Shown here one piece after another: positions 1 to 9,660 of a stretch of 64,000 bases of DNA. Source of the DNA: Thermoguttaceae bacterium (GTDB lineage Bacteria > Planctomycetota > Planctomycetia > Pirellulales > Thermoguttaceae). Numbering within the stretch: the first letter of the stretch is position 1; the number at the start of each line of letters is the position of its first letter. The notes below the pieces were generated by a model. It saw only the letters and a list, made by a program, of their open reading frames with translations. It was not told where the DNA came from and ran no database searches. The stretch covers positions 9,304-73,303 of the forward strand of contig JANXBW010000022.1 of the NCBI GenBank assembly GCA_025060325.1. Direction: 5' to 3'. Position numbers and translations under genes: made by a program.

Positions 1-1337
1 AGATCGTTGGGGGCAAATTGCAGCTCCATCAACGGAAGTTTTTCCAAGCCAACGCCATGTTCGGCGGTGATGCTCCCGCCTAAGGCAAGGCACCGCTCGA
101 GGATTTCCCGACCGGCCGCTAGAACTCGCTGCACCTGCTCGCAGTTGCGCTCATCAAAGAGGAAAATCGGGTGGATATTGCCGTCGCCAGCATGGGCGAC
201 GTTGACAATCCGAAGGCCGTACTTGCTGCCGATTTGTTGAACTTCCCGAATAATTGCTGGGAGCCGAGTCCGCGGCACAACGCCATCCTGGATGCAATAG
301 CTAGGGCTTAGCCGCCCCACTGCTGCCACGGCCAACTTGCGGCACTTCCAAAGTTGTTGACGCTCGGACTGCGACTGGGCTTCGAGGATTTCGCGAGCAC
401 CCCACTTTCGACAAATGGCGAAGATGGTCTCCGCCTCGCGGGCCAAAGCCGCCTCAAAACCATCCAGCTCGATTACGACCACGGCACCGGCATCGGGCGG
501 AAAACCAAAGTGGAAGGCCTCCTCTACAGCATCAAGGATGCCCCGGTCCATAAGCTCCAAGGCGGCCGGGATAATGCCAGCTGCGATGATCTCGCTAATT
601 GCTTCGGAAGCTGGCTCGGGGGCATCGAAGATGGCCCGAAATGTCCGGAAGCTCCGCGGGTTAGGTGTCAGGCGGAGCCATAGCTTGGTGATGATACCCA
701 AGGTGCCCTCACTGCCCACCAAAAGCCCCATCAAATCAAGCTCGCCAGGCGCCCGCACTGGCCCCAACTGGAGCACTTGGCCATCGTCGACAACCGCCTC
801 CAAACCAACCACGTGGTTTACCGTGACGCCGTATTTCAGCGTGTGCGGGCCACCGGCGTTAGTGGCAGCATTGCCGCCCAAAGTCGAGGCCGTTTGACTA
901 GAAGGGTCAGGGGCAAAATGGAAACCCGTACCTTCAAGTGCCCGCGCTAGCTGGGTGTTCAGCACGCCCGGCTCGACTACAGCCCACCGATTGGCCAGGT
1001 CGATTTTGTGGATTCGATTCATCCGGGTAAGAGAAACTATTACCTCGCCGTGGGAGGGAGTTGCCCCTCCGGCAAGGCCCGTGCCTGCTCCGCGCGGAAG
1101 GAGCTTTAGTCCTAAGCGATAAGCGGTTCGAACAATCTTGACAACATCTTCGGTTGATCGCGGAAAAACAACCAGCAAAGGAGGATGTTTTTCGATGGTG
1201 TAACCGTCGCATTCGTAAACGACCAGCTCCGCCGGATGCCACCGCACATTTTCCCACCCAAGGAACTCGGCAAACGCTTCCGCCGGCAGTCCGCGATCCC
1301 TCGTTTGTCTTGTGCCCTTGAGTGCCAGAAATTTCAC
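1..1337 (-). CDS. glcD: FAD-linked oxidase, glycolate/D-lactate dehydrogenase type (partial, runs off left edge)
   Basis: The protein belongs to the GlcD/D-lactate dehydrogenase family, which oxidises 2-hydroxy acids with FAD and passes electrons on to a partner protein or quinone. About 445 residues are visible and the C-terminus lies outside the window. The FAD-binding domain (PCMH fold) shows PRGAGTGLAGG near residue 81 and PDPSSQTASTLGGN near residue 143. The C-terminal FAD-oxidase domain shows the HAGDGNIHP motif close to the window edge. I chose the GTG at 1337 because GGGAGG lies five bases upstream and the protein then starts MKFLALKGTRQ. It lies about 600 bp downstream of the orphan hydrogenase on the same strand, but the gap is too long to call an operon. 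Glycolate, D-lactate and 2-hydroxyglutarate cannot be separated as substrates from sequence alone. Confidence 0.9.
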   Translation of the reverse strand, partial: MKFLALKGTRQTRDRGLPAEAFAEFLGWENVRWHPAELVVYECDGYTIEKHPPLLVVFPRSTEDVVKIVRTAYRLGLKLLPRGAGTGLAGGATPSHGEVIVSLTRMNRIHKIDLANRWAVVEPGVLNTQLARALEGTGFHFAPDPSSQTASTLGGNAATNAGGPHTLKYGVTVNHVVGLEAVVDDGQVLQLGPVRAPGELDLMGLLVGSEGTLGIITKLWLRLTPNPRSFRTFRAIFDAPEPASEAISEIIAAGIIPAALELMDRGILDAVEEAFHFGFPPDAGAVVVIELDGFEAALAREAETIFAICRKWGAREILEAQSQSERQQLWKCRKLAVAAVGRLSPSYCIQDGVVPRTRLPAIIREVQQIGSKYGLRIVNVAHAGDGNIHPIFLFDERNCEQVQRVLAAGREILERCLALGGSITAEHGVGLEKLPLMELQFAPND

Positions 1338-1941
1338 CGCTTTCCTCCCTGCCAACAAGAAATAGCAAAATATACTGATCTTTTGTCCATCAAAGTACAG
1401 GTCCTTGCGTTGCCGAACGGCCTGAACTGCGGTGCCGGGCTGATAAGCCTTGCAGCCAAGGGGCTGCTTTCGGCTAAACCAAACTTTTACCCAGGCCGGG
1501 GCTGGCTTTCAACGCACAAGCCTGGGCGCTTACAACCGACCGGGGAGGGCCAAGTTCCCTCTTCCCCGCGAACCACGACGGATCTCTGCCGGCCCATACC
1601 CGAGCGGAGCTGTCGACGAACTGCCTCTCAGCTGGTCGTTAGCACCCTTGCCAAAGAAACTCCCCAGTCGACACCACTCAATTCCCAGCTCCCTGGCGGG
1701 AAGAACAGACCGCCCGTTTAGCCCACTCCACCCAACCACGCTGCGATCCTTGCGCAGATCGAGAAACCGGAGAACTTCCCAACAAACGCCGGCTCATTCC
1801 TAGGAGACTGTGAGCCACAGAAGCTTGTTCGCCAACCCCTTGCACCGGCAGCAGGAATACCCCTGCCGGGAAAGGTGTTTCCACCTCCCAGGGTTAGCCG
1901 GCCTTGTCGACCGTGGCTGCCTTTGCCCGAAAACGGACTTA
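1338..1941. other. Intergenic gap, no gene seen
   Basis: The 604 bp between the FAD oxidase and the orphan hydrogenase gene hold only short overlapping ORFs on both strands with no recognisable domain. The last bases before 1337 carry the GGGAGG ribosome-binding site of the oxidase. I see no RNA gene or clear terminator. Confidence 0.5.
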
Positions 1942-3720
1942 TCACACCGGCTCGCGGGCGACGTAGTGCGTATGGAGAAGCTTGTGGGACATTTCCCCGA
2001 GAGGTTCGCCCAGGAATTCGGCATAAAGCTGCTGGATGAAAGGATTTAGATGTGATTTGCGAATGGGTTTGCCTTCATCCTCCTTTTGCAAGGCGGCAAT
2101 GCGAGCGGCCCGGAGTCGGTTATCAGTAAACCGCGGTTGACCCCCACCACCAATGCAACCACCTGGGCAGGCCATCACCTCCACAAAGTGATACTGCCGT
2201 TGACCACTGAGGATAGCGCGGATCAATCTTTCGGCATTTCCCAAACCGTGGGCGACGGCTACCCGCAAGGTGACGCCTTCGAGGAATCGCCACTCGGGCT
2301 TCAGGCCGCTCAGGGGGATCTCCGCTTCCTTAATGCCGTCCAGCTCGGCCAGCCCGGAGACATGAAGATTTGGGAACGGTAGCTCCCGACCGGTAAGCCA
2401 CTCGTAAGCGGTCCGCAGTGCTGCCTCCATTACGCCGCCGGTGTGTCCGAAGATGACCGCCGCGCCAGTGGCCATCCCCAGGGGGGCATCCATCTCCTCG
2501 TCAGGCAGGCTTGCAAAGTCAATCCCGGCCGCCCGAATCATCCGGGCAAGCTCGCGTGTGGTCAGGACAGCGTCCACATCGCGGACACCGCTTGCGTTCA
2601 TCTCCGGCCGAGTGGCTTCATATTTCTTTGCCGTGCAAGGCATTACCGAGACGACAAATACGTCCTCGGGCCGCTTGCCCAGCTTCCGGGCGTAATACGT
2701 CTTAATGACTGCCCCTAACATTTGCTGAGGTGACTTACAGGTGGACAGCCGGGGCAACAGCTCCGGATGGAAAAACTCCATATAGTTGACCCAAGCCGGC
2801 GAGCAGCTTGTGAACATGGGGAGCACTTCCGAGTGGCCATCAATAAAGGCCTGCCGGAGGCGGGTAAGAAGTTCGCTTGCCTCCTCCACGATGGTAAGGT
2901 CAGCCCCAAAATTGGTGTCAAAAACCGCGTCGAAACCCAGTCGGCGAAGGGCTGCTACCATCTTGCCCGTCACCCGGGTGCCCGGCGGAAGGCCGAAGCA
3001 TTCGCCCAAAGCGGCCCGAATGGCCGGCGCCGTCTGGACCACGACGGTGTTTTCCGGTACTTCCAAAGCGGCCCAGACCTGCTCGACGTGATCGCGCTCA
3101 CTGATGGCCCCCACGGGGCAAATCGCCGTGCACTGCCCACACTGGACACATGTGACCGAAGCCAAGTCCTTGCCGAATGCCGGGCCGATAAGCGTGTCAA
3201 AGCCGCGGTACTGCGGGAAAAGCGCCCCCACATTCTGCATTTCCAAACAGACGGCGACACAACGGCGGCACTTGATGCATTTGCCACTATCCCGGGAGAT
3301 TGCCGGCGTTGACAAATCCACCCGCCTTTTGGCCTGTTGCCCGGGGAAGCGAATCTCCCGAATCCCTAATTCTGCCGCCAGCGACTGCAGTTCGCACTGG
3401 CCGTTGCGGTCGCAAGTTTGGCACTCGCCGTTATGCTCGGACAGTAGAAGTTCGACCACCGCCGTTCGCGCCCGGCGGACCCGACCTGTGTTGGTGCGAA
3501 TTCGCATCCCCGGTGCTACCTGCGTAGAACAGGCGGCCACCAAATTCCGGGAACCTTCCAGTTCCACAATGCACACTCGGCAAGCACCAATCGGCTGGAG
3601 CCCCTCGACGAAACAAAGCGTCGGGATGCGAATCCCCGCCTTCTTAGCTGCACAAAGAATCGTCGTTCCTGCTGGAACCTCAACGGGCTGATTATTTATC
3701 CACACCTGGATAAGGTTCAT
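1942..3720 (-). CDS. hydA: Orphan [FeFe]-hydrogenase catalytic subunit (HydA-like, second copy)
   Basis: This 592-residue protein has the modular layout of the HydA subunit of trimeric [FeFe] hydrogenases. In order: an N-terminal 2Fe-2S plant-ferredoxin domain (Cys near 36, 47, 50 and 64), a His-ligated 4Fe-4S motif HNGECQTC...C near residue 96, two CxxCxxC 4Fe-4S clusters near 148 and 191, then the H-cluster domain. L2 is MPCTAKKYE (about 360) and L3 is MACPGGCIGGGGQP; a small-subunit-like tail ends in LLHTHY. L1 reads TSCSPAW (about 304), with Ser where CpI has the ligand Cys300. I take the ATG at 3720 (MNLIQVWINNQ) over a TTG six codons upstream, although no strong ribosome-binding site is visible. 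No HydB, HydC or maturase gene is adjacent; the complete hydBAC operon lies 52 kb away. It could pair with that HydB/HydC, work alone, or act as a sensor. Confidence 0.9.
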   Translation of the reverse strand: MNLIQVWINNQPVEVPAGTTILCAAKKAGIRIPTLCFVEGLQPIGACRVCIVELEGSRNLVAACSTQVAPGMRIRTNTGRVRRARTAVVELLLSEHNGECQTCDRNGQCELQSLAAELGIREIRFPGQQAKRRVDLSTPAISRDSGKCIKCRRCVAVCLEMQNVGALFPQYRGFDTLIGPAFGKDLASVTCVQCGQCTAICPVGAISERDHVEQVWAALEVPENTVVVQTAPAIRAALGECFGLPPGTRVTGKMVAALRRLGFDAVFDTNFGADLTIVEEASELLTRLRQAFIDGHSEVLPMFTSCSPAWVNYMEFFHPELLPRLSTCKSPQQMLGAVIKTYYARKLGKRPEDVFVVSVMPCTAKKYEATRPEMNASGVRDVDAVLTTRELARMIRAAGIDFASLPDEEMDAPLGMATGAAVIFGHTGGVMEAALRTAYEWLTGRELPFPNLHVSGLAELDGIKEAEIPLSGLKPEWRFLEGVTLRVAVAHGLGNAERLIRAILSGQRQYHFVEVMACPGGCIGGGGQPRFTDNRLRAARIAALQKEDEGKPIRKSHLNPFIQQLYAEFLGEPLGEMSHKLLHTHYVAREPV

Positions 3721-4252
3721 GGAGTTTGTCTCGCGCAAAAACGGCTCTCCCTCGTCACAGCAACTCCGCCATGAAGGGGAAGGGTGATTTAAACAAAATG
3801 GGCGGGAAAAACCGGATCAAGTTTCCTCGCGAGTTGGCCGCCGAGTGCCCACCCCTTTTCGATTCTCCCCTCCCTTCCCGTAGGTGCCCTCTGGCGAGTT
3901 ACCGGAGGAAAACCTTTCGCCTCCTTGAGCGGGAATAGCTACGCCCAGTATGCTCGGCCGCCTCTTCCGCCCACCACTGCGCCAACCAACTGCTGCCGGT
4001 TCACGATCTCTGGGGCGAAAACTTGACAGCACCGCCCTGCCGCTCTGAGAAAATAATAGCAGGATTTCCGACAAAAATCAGTTATCGGTAGGTATTTCTG
4101 GCCAGGGGCCCCCGAAGGAAGGTCACTATCTTGAGCAATTTAGAAGCCGTCCCCTCCGGTAAGGTTGGCCTTCGAGCTACCAGTCACTTACGCGGGTCAG
4201 TCAGCGGGAGTTTCGTTTCCCGCCCCCTCAAATTTGCGGGCAAACTTTCGGT
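3721..4252. other. Intergenic gap between orphan hydA and frr
   Basis: These 532 bp hold no convincing gene. A hairpin at about 4205-4225 (GCGGGA, 7-base loop, TTCCCGC) follows the frr stop on the minus strand, but no T-run follows it, so it is a weak terminator candidate at best. Confidence 0.45.
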
Positions 4253-4855
4253 TTACCCTTCCAAAATGTCCTTTTCCCGAGCTTTCGCCAACTCGTTGGC
4301 TTGGTCCTCGAACTTCTTAGTGAGGTCCTGGATCTCGTCGCGCAAGTGCTTCGCTTCGTCTTCCGAAAGGACCTTAGCCTTTTCGGCCTGGTCCACCATT
4401 TTGTTGCCGTCCCGGCGAATGTTGCGGATAGCAACCTTCGCTTCTTCGCAAAGCTCCTTCACCCGGGCCACTAACTTCTTGCGGACTTCCATCGACAATG
4501 GCGGAATGATCAGGCGAATAATCCGCCCGTCATTCTGCGGGTTAAGCCCGAGGTCACTTGACTGAATTGCCTTTTCGATCGCCTTAAGAGTGTTCGGATC
4601 AAAAGGCCGGATGACGATCTGATTAGGCTCTGGGGTGCTAACGGAGGCCAACTGCTTGAGAGGACATAAGGAACCGTAGGCCTCGACCTTTAGGGTATCC
4701 ACAAGCCCTGCTGACGCCCGGCCTGTGCGAATACCCGCCAAGTTGTCCTTGAGGACCTGAATGGCCTTCTCCATCCGCTCCTCCACATCCAGAAGGATTT
4801 CCTCCGCGGACGGAGCAGACTTGGATTCCTCGCTTTGTCGCCGGTCATTTTTCAT
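4253..4855 (-). CDS. frr: Ribosome recycling factor
   Basis: RRF works with EF-G to split the 70S ribosome after termination. The 200-residue protein shows the family's long helical domain I and the conserved motif GIRTGRASAGLV, followed by DLGLNPQNDGRIIRLIIPPL and VRKKLVARVKEL. It has about 15 extra N-terminal residues compared with the usual 185. I chose the ATG at 4855 because a GAGGG sequence lies eight bases upstream; a TTG two codons earlier is the alternative. It is the last member of the rpsB-tsf-pyrH-frr block, all on the minus strand, about 120 bp after pyrH. Identification is secure. Confidence 0.97.
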   Translation of the reverse strand: MKNDRRQSEESKSAPSAEEILLDVEERMEKAIQVLKDNLAGIRTGRASAGLVDTLKVEAYGSLCPLKQLASVSTPEPNQIVIRPFDPNTLKAIEKAIQSSDLGLNPQNDGRIIRLIIPPLSMEVRKKLVARVKELCEEAKVAIRNIRRDGNKMVDQAEKAKVLSEDEAKHLRDEIQDLTKKFEDQANELAKAREKDILEG

Positions 4856-4978
4856 GGGCAAGCCCTCACCTAGCTGGACAACTTAACCTGCCTCCGGCCG
4901 ATCATTCCCGCGCCGCTCGAGGAGATCTTGGTTTTGCTGCAACCGGCTGATAGTCAGGGCGCTTGCGGCACTTTTCGT

Positions 4979-5743
4979 TTACGAAGAAAGCCGAGCGGCG
5001 TCGGCGATTAAAGTACCCACTTTCTCGCCGGCTAAGGCCCGCTCCAGGTTCCCCTCCCGCCGAAAGTTAAACACCCGAATGGGCAGCCCATATTGCATGC
5101 ACTTAGTGACGGCTTCGCGATCAAGGACACCAAGATTGCGAGACAAATACTCTTCGTAAGTGAGCGATGTAAAAAACACGGCATGCGGGTTGCGCTCTGG
5201 ATCGTCGCTGTAAACGCCGTCGACACGTGTGGCTTTGAGGATAATCTCCGCCTCCAGCTCTAGGGCCCATTGGGCCGCGGCGGTATCCGTGGTCACAAAT
5301 GGTCTGCCTGTGCCGGCCCCTAGAAGGACAATTCGTCCTTTTTCCAAATGGCGCCAGGCCCGCCGTCGGATGTACGGCTCTGCGACCCCCTCCATGCGAA
5401 TTGCCGTCATCAGCCGCGTTTCACACCCGAGGTCCTCAAGAGCATCCTGAAGGGCCAGCCCGTTGATCACAGTTGCCAGCATCCCCATGTAATGGGCCGT
5501 CGCCTCACGAATGCCGCGACTTGCCGCCGTGAACTGGGCACCCCGAAGGATATTGCCCCCTCCCAAGACAATGGCCACCTCCGTCGTTTGGGCGGCCCGG
5601 GCGATTTGCTCGGCCAGCTGAAGGACCGCATCCATGACGATCCCCCGCTCGCCGGGACGCGTAAACCCATCGCCGGAGATCTTTAGCACAACCCGACGCT
5701 TTCCCAATTTGGTGGGGGACGTCTTATTCTCAGCCAAACCCAT
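4979..5743 (-). CDS. pyrH: UMP kinase
   Basis: PyrH phosphorylates UMP to UDP with ATP in the cytoplasm, the committed step towards UTP and CTP. The 254-residue protein has the amino-acid-kinase fold signatures: VVLKISGDGF near the start, VLGGGNILRG (about 60), HYMGMLATVINGLALQDAL, AGTGRPFVTTDTAA and LKATRVDGVYSDDP. The family's usual SGEA loop reads SGDG here. A short N-terminal extension (MGLAENKTSPTKLG) precedes the first strand. The ATG at 5743 has only a weak GGAATG upstream. It sits between tsf (about 250 bp upstream) and frr (about 120 bp downstream) in the classical order. Confidence 0.97.
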   Translation of the reverse strand: MGLAENKTSPTKLGKRRVVLKISGDGFTRPGERGIVMDAVLQLAEQIARAAQTTEVAIVLGGGNILRGAQFTAASRGIREATAHYMGMLATVINGLALQDALEDLGCETRLMTAIRMEGVAEPYIRRRAWRHLEKGRIVLLGAGTGRPFVTTDTAAAQWALELEAEIILKATRVDGVYSDDPERNPHAVFFTSLTYEEYLSRNLGVLDREAVTKCMQYGLPIRVFNFRREGNLERALAGEKVGTLIADAARLSS

Positions 5744-5996
5744 GCGTCATTCCAATCGTGTGTACGAAAAAGAACTTGCTACAAGCGAAGCTTCGCACAC
5801 ATGGCCCAGTAAAATCCCGGCCCCAATCTCAGAATACCGGATCCGCAATCAGTCAAGACCCATGCCGCTCCAGCGGTGACCATCCGATCCGGACGAGACC
5901 GTAGGCCGCAACTAACCCTGGCCCCTCGCGGAGGACGATTCAAAACCAGCCAGGCTAACCGGGCGAGCCCTTCCGCATCCCTTGCACGAAGCGAAA

Positions 5997-6833
5997 CTAT
6001 TCCTTGCCGAGTACCCAGCGAACAAAGCGGTGAATTTTCATCCCTGCTTTCTTCGCCACGTCCCCGACCGTGTCCTTGTCACTACTTCCCTTCACGAAAG
6101 GCTGATCAAGGAGGCAACATTCGGCAAAGAATGTCCGCAAGCGGCCTTCCACAACTTTGGCCAAGACGTTCTCCGGCCGGCCTTCCGCACGAGCTTGTTC
6201 GGTGAGAATCTCCCGCTCCTTTTCGATTTTCTGCGGGTCAAGGTCGTTGCGAGAGACAACCTGCGGCCGCATAGCGGCAATGTGCATGCAAATGTCTTTG
6301 GCCAAGGCGGGATCGCCACCCTCGGCAGCTAAAAGCACACCCACGGTCCCGTCATGATGAGCGTAGCCGGCTGCTACCCCTTCCCACCGGAGCATTCGCC
6401 CGATGCGAAAAACTTCGCGAATCCGAATGTTGACTTCTTCGAACAGGTCCTGAAGCTTCCGGCTGGGATCACTGGGGATCGGCTGACTAAGCAGCGCCTC
6501 CGGCGAATCAGCCCCCGGCCCACATGCCAGCTGTCGAACAAGCTCCGAGGCCAAGTTGATGAATTGCTCGTTGTTGGCCACTGGGGCAGTTTCGCAGAAT
6601 AGCTCCAGCATGGCGCCAACGCGGGTGGCCGGGTCAACGTAAACGACAATTCGCCCGGCGGAAGTCTCCCGGTCCTGCCTGGCTGCCATCGTTTTCCGGC
6701 CGGATTTCCGGAGCCATTCAATCGCTGCCTCCGGATCGCCACCGGTTTCAATGAGCGCCTGTTTACACTCCATCATCGGCAGTCCTGTGCGATCACGGAG
6801 CGCCTTAACCATTGCCGCAGTGATTTCCGGCAT
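5997..6833 (-). CDS. tsf: Translation elongation factor Ts
   Basis: EF-Ts is the nucleotide-exchange factor that releases GDP from EF-Tu. The 278-residue protein starts MPEITAAMVKALRDRTGLPMM, the UBA-like N-terminal domain that contacts EF-Tu, and continues with the first EF-TS signature ECKQALIETGGDPEAAIEWL. Two dimerisation-type subdomains follow, with CMHIAAMRPQVVSRNDL typical of the core. I chose the ATG at 6833 because GGGAGAAGG lies seven bases upstream; the open frame continues 12 codons further but without family similarity. The gene is about 285 bp downstream of rpsB. Confidence 0.97.
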   Translation of the reverse strand: MPEITAAMVKALRDRTGLPMMECKQALIETGGDPEAAIEWLRKSGRKTMAARQDRETSAGRIVVYVDPATRVGAMLELFCETAPVANNEQFINLASELVRQLACGPGADSPEALLSQPIPSDPSRKLQDLFEEVNIRIREVFRIGRMLRWEGVAAGYAHHDGTVGVLLAAEGGDPALAKDICMHIAAMRPQVVSRNDLDPQKIEKEREILTEQARAEGRPENVLAKVVEGRLRTFFAECCLLDQPFVKGSSDKDTVGDVAKKAGMKIHRFVRWVLGKE

Positions 6834-7118
6834 GACGTCCTTCTCCCGTGTCAACGCCTTTTTTGCCAATCCTAAACCGAGGCCTCCGCAAGCCGTTTTA
6901 AGGAAGCTCAGTTCTCCCTTGGCCCTTTGCGCTGCCCTGTCGATGCCACACTTATCAGGCTGGCAAAACCGATGCGACCTTGCATCATCGGATCTCCCGC
7001 CGACGAGAGCTACCCAGCCTCATTTGTTAACTCACCGCAATTCGCCGTCACGTAAACGCCAAATGCCTGGGGGCCGTCAGTCGAAAGTCTGACCACGGAA
7101 AGCAAACTGAGCCAACTA

Positions 7119-7904
7119 TCAGGCTGACTCGGCGGCGAATGCAGTTCCCGCTGGTGAGGTGGCCTGCGGGGTAGGTTCGGCTTCCGGCCGCTCCTTGCCG
7201 GCAATTTGAGCGGCAGCCCCTGCTTGTGCCTTGCCCTCCACGATAGCGTCGGCCAACAACCGGAGGATAAGCTCGATTGAGCGAATGCTGTCGTCGTTGC
7301 CCGGAATGGGGAGATCAATCTCCTCTGGGTCGCAATCGGTATCGATCAACGCCACGGTAGTGATACCCATTTTCCTGGCTTCGCGAACGGCATTGCGCTC
7401 CTTTCGGGGGTCAACAATGATGAGGCACTCCGGAAGGCGGTTCATTGTGCGAATACCGTTGAGGTTGCGGTACATCTTGCGGTATTCGCGATTGATGGCC
7501 GACTGCATTTTCTTCGAGTAAGTCCTCATCGCTTCGCTGTTGCGAAGCTGCTCTAGTTCGTCCAAGCGGCCCAGTCGGCCCACAATGGTGCGAAAGTTTG
7601 TCAGCGTTCCCCCGAGCCACCGCTCGTTGACATAAGGCATCCCGCACCGGGTTGCTTCCCGCTGGATGGCCTCGGCAGCTTGCGGTTTGGTCCCCACGAA
7701 AAGAATTAGGCTGCCCTTGGCCGCCAGCTGCTGAAGATACCGCCGAGCCCGCAGCAACCCCTTCAGCGTTTCCCGAATGTCGATGATGTGGATGTTGTTG
7801 TGCCGGCCGTAAATGTACGGCCGCATCTTCGGGTTCCAACGACTAGCTTGGTGTCCAAAGTGGACGCCCGCTTCGATTAACTCTTTTGCCTGAATAATCG
7901 GCAC
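7119..7904 (-). CDS. rpsB: 30S ribosomal protein S2
   Basis: S2 is a structural protein of the small ribosomal subunit that helps recruit S1. The 261-residue protein has the family motifs [21 protein letters not shown] near the N-terminus, [11 protein letters not shown] (about 95) and [18 protein letters not shown] followed by [19 protein letters not shown]. The last 35 residues are a low-complexity Ala/Glu/Pro tail. The start is GTG at 7904 with a strong AAGGAGG nine bases upstream. It is the promoter-proximal gene of the rpsB-tsf-pyrH-frr block. Confidence 0.98.
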   Translation of the reverse strand: MPIIQAKELIEAGVHFGHQASRWNPKMRPYIYGRHNNIHIIDIRETLKGLLRARRYLQQLAAKGSLILFVGTKPQAAEAIQREATRCGMPYVNERWLGGTLTNFRTIVGRLGRLDELEQLRNSEAMRTYSKKMQSAINREYRKMYRNLNGIRTMNRLPECLIIVDPRKERNAVREARKMGITTVALIDTDCDPEEIDLPIPGNDDSIRSIELILRLLADAIVEGKAQAGAAAQIAGKERPEAEPTPQATSPAGTAFAAESA

Positions 7905-8934
7905 CTGCTTAAGCCTCCTTTTCGCTTAAAAGCACCTTGCAAGAAGACCAACCGTCGGCACTACTGCAAAGCCTGCTAAAGCATCTCCAACTAAACCTGT
8001 GAGGCGAAAATTCCCCCGCGCCTAAGCCAAATGACATGCCATCGCCCTGGAGTCATAGCCTGGATAACCTCGCGGTAAGGCGGCAGCCTATTAGCTTGCC
8101 GCCCTCTCCGACGGATCACAGCTTCACCCCACAGGGCAGCCGGGTCACCACGGGTTACATCCTGCCAAGGTAGCCGACCCAGGGCAGGGCGCAATGGCCA
8201 AATTTTTATATTTCTACTCGGTTCGCAGCTTGTGACCAAGACCGCCGAGCGCGCATTAGGCAGCAAATCCTATCCCACGGGCGTCGTATCACTGGACTAA
8301 GCGGGCGATGTTTATCTGTGTTACGAACTAAAACATGTTTCCGCGGCCTAAAGGTGGCTCTTTAATCGGGGATGGAAGGGACTTGGGGTGCTGGGCCTCA
8401 AAACGTGATGCGACTCCCCAATTAGCTCGGATGAGGGCCCATTAACTTGAATGTGGGAAGATAGCGCGTGTTCGGGAAGAGAGTCTTAGGCCTACGGTAC
8501 CGGAAAACTCCCAACTAAGCGGCACAGGGTCTGTAAGCGCGGGCTGTCGGAGCTTGGCACCCGAGCATTCTGCGTAAAACAGTAGCGCAAATTAACCGGC
8601 GGGGGTAGGTTCCGATTGCTAGAACCCCTTCTTCCTGGGGATATAAACCCCTCAGGCGACATCTTTAGGTGGGAGGTCAAGTCCAGCCGGCGAAAAGGGC
8701 TCTTCCGGAGGGGAAAAGGGGCTAACTCGCCGAGAAAAAGAAGGACGAAGAATCGCTGGCCCCTACTCAAACGCTGGCTGGAGAAAGGCCTCCTGAGGAA
8801 ATACTGGCTACCACCGGGCGCTCTATCGCCTTCTCGGATGGCCTCTTCAAGGGGCGCCGAGGGCAGTCGGCCTTGGGCAAGCGGTTGCCGGCCTACTTGC
8901 GCACCAGGACTTATCGCTTCTTAAAAAGCAGCAC
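7905..8934. other. 1-kb gap upstream of rpsB
   Basis: This 1,030-bp stretch presumably contains the rpsB promoter and leader. The open frames inside it (for example 7991-8266 and 8492-8770, minus) are rich in Arg, Pro and Ser and resemble no family, so I leave them out. I could not recognise an S2-binding leader or another RNA by eye. Confidence 0.45.
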
Positions 8935-9660
8935 CTATCGCTTTTTGAAAAGAAGCTGCTCGGCGGCGGAAGCAATCACTTCCGCTGCCCCGTCGATGCC
9001 CGTCCTTTCCACATTAATCACAAGATCGTAAAGATAGGGATTCTGGCTGTCCCGCCCAAAGGTCTGACGGATGAAGCGCGTTCGTTCGTCGTCCAACCGC
9101 CGGATCATCGCCCGAGCTTGCTCGTAACTTAGCCCGTGCCGTTTTCGCATCTGGTCGATTCGGTACGGCTCAGAGGCAATGATCCGAACCGCCAGCCCGC
9201 ACTCCCGCGGAAGTAAAAACTGGGCGCCCCGGCCGACAATGACGAGGTTTTGCTCCCGGAGCATCTCCCGTAGCACGGACTTTAGGTAAACGAGGTATCT
9301 TGCGCGCGTGACCAACCTGCGGTTAAACCAACACCCAAATGCTTCGAAGAACCAGCCTGGATACCCGTCGTCAACAAGCTCGAGCATTTCCCGAGGGGTT
9401 CGGCTCCGCTCCGCCATCGCATCCAAAAGATTGCGGTCGAGAACCCGCCAACCTAAAAGCTCGCCGACACGGTAGGCTACTTGCGTGCCGCCGCTACCAG
9501 CCTCCCGGGAGATAGCGATGTACCTACCGAGGCCAGCGCACTCACCTTTAGCGCGACTGACCACGACCTCGTGGTGGCGGAGTTCCTCGACGGCCGAGTG
9601 AAGCCGCATTTGCCGCTCCGCTGCCTGCGCAACGAGCTGACGTTCAAGACCAGAGCTCAT
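8935..9660 (-). CDS. Cytidylate kinase-like family protein
   Basis: The 241-residue protein matches the cytidylate-kinase-like family (PF13189), P-loop nucleotide kinases of uncertain substrate. After a 45-residue helical N-terminus comes YIAISREAGSGGTQVAYRVGELLGWRVLDRNLL, with the P-loop-like stretch SREAGSGG. Later motifs are NLVIVGRGAQFLL (about 140), VRIIASEPYRIDQMRKRHGLS and the lid-like DDERTRFIRQTFG, followed by YLYDLVINVERTGIDGAAEVI, all typical. The ATG at 9660 has GGAGG seven bases upstream. It is not canonical Cmk, and its physiological substrate is unknown. Its neighbours are gene-free gaps on both sides. Confidence 0.85.
   Translation of the reverse strand: MSSGLERQLVAQAAERQMRLHSAVEELRHHEVVVSRAKGECAGLGRYIAISREAGSGGTQVAYRVGELLGWRVLDRNLLDAMAERSRTPREMLELVDDGYPGWFFEAFGCWFNRRLVTRARYLVYLKSVLREMLREQNLVIVGRGAQFLLPRECGLAVRIIASEPYRIDQMRKRHGLSYEQARAMIRRLDDERTRFIRQTFGRDSQNPYLYDLVINVERTGIDGAAEVIASAAEQLLFKKR

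Noticed and set aside
415-897. 160-residue plus-strand ORF rich in Ser/Ala/Lys
   Set aside because: It is a shadow of the FAD-oxidase gene on the minus strand, whose translation shows clear FAD-binding motifs.
4205-4225. GCGGGA/TCCCGC hairpin after frr as a terminator
   Set aside because: No T-run follows on the minus strand, so I did not call it a terminator.
7991-8770. Minus-strand ORFs of about 90 residues upstream of rpsB
   Set aside because: Composition is Arg/Pro-rich with no motif or supported ribosome-binding site; likely chance frames.
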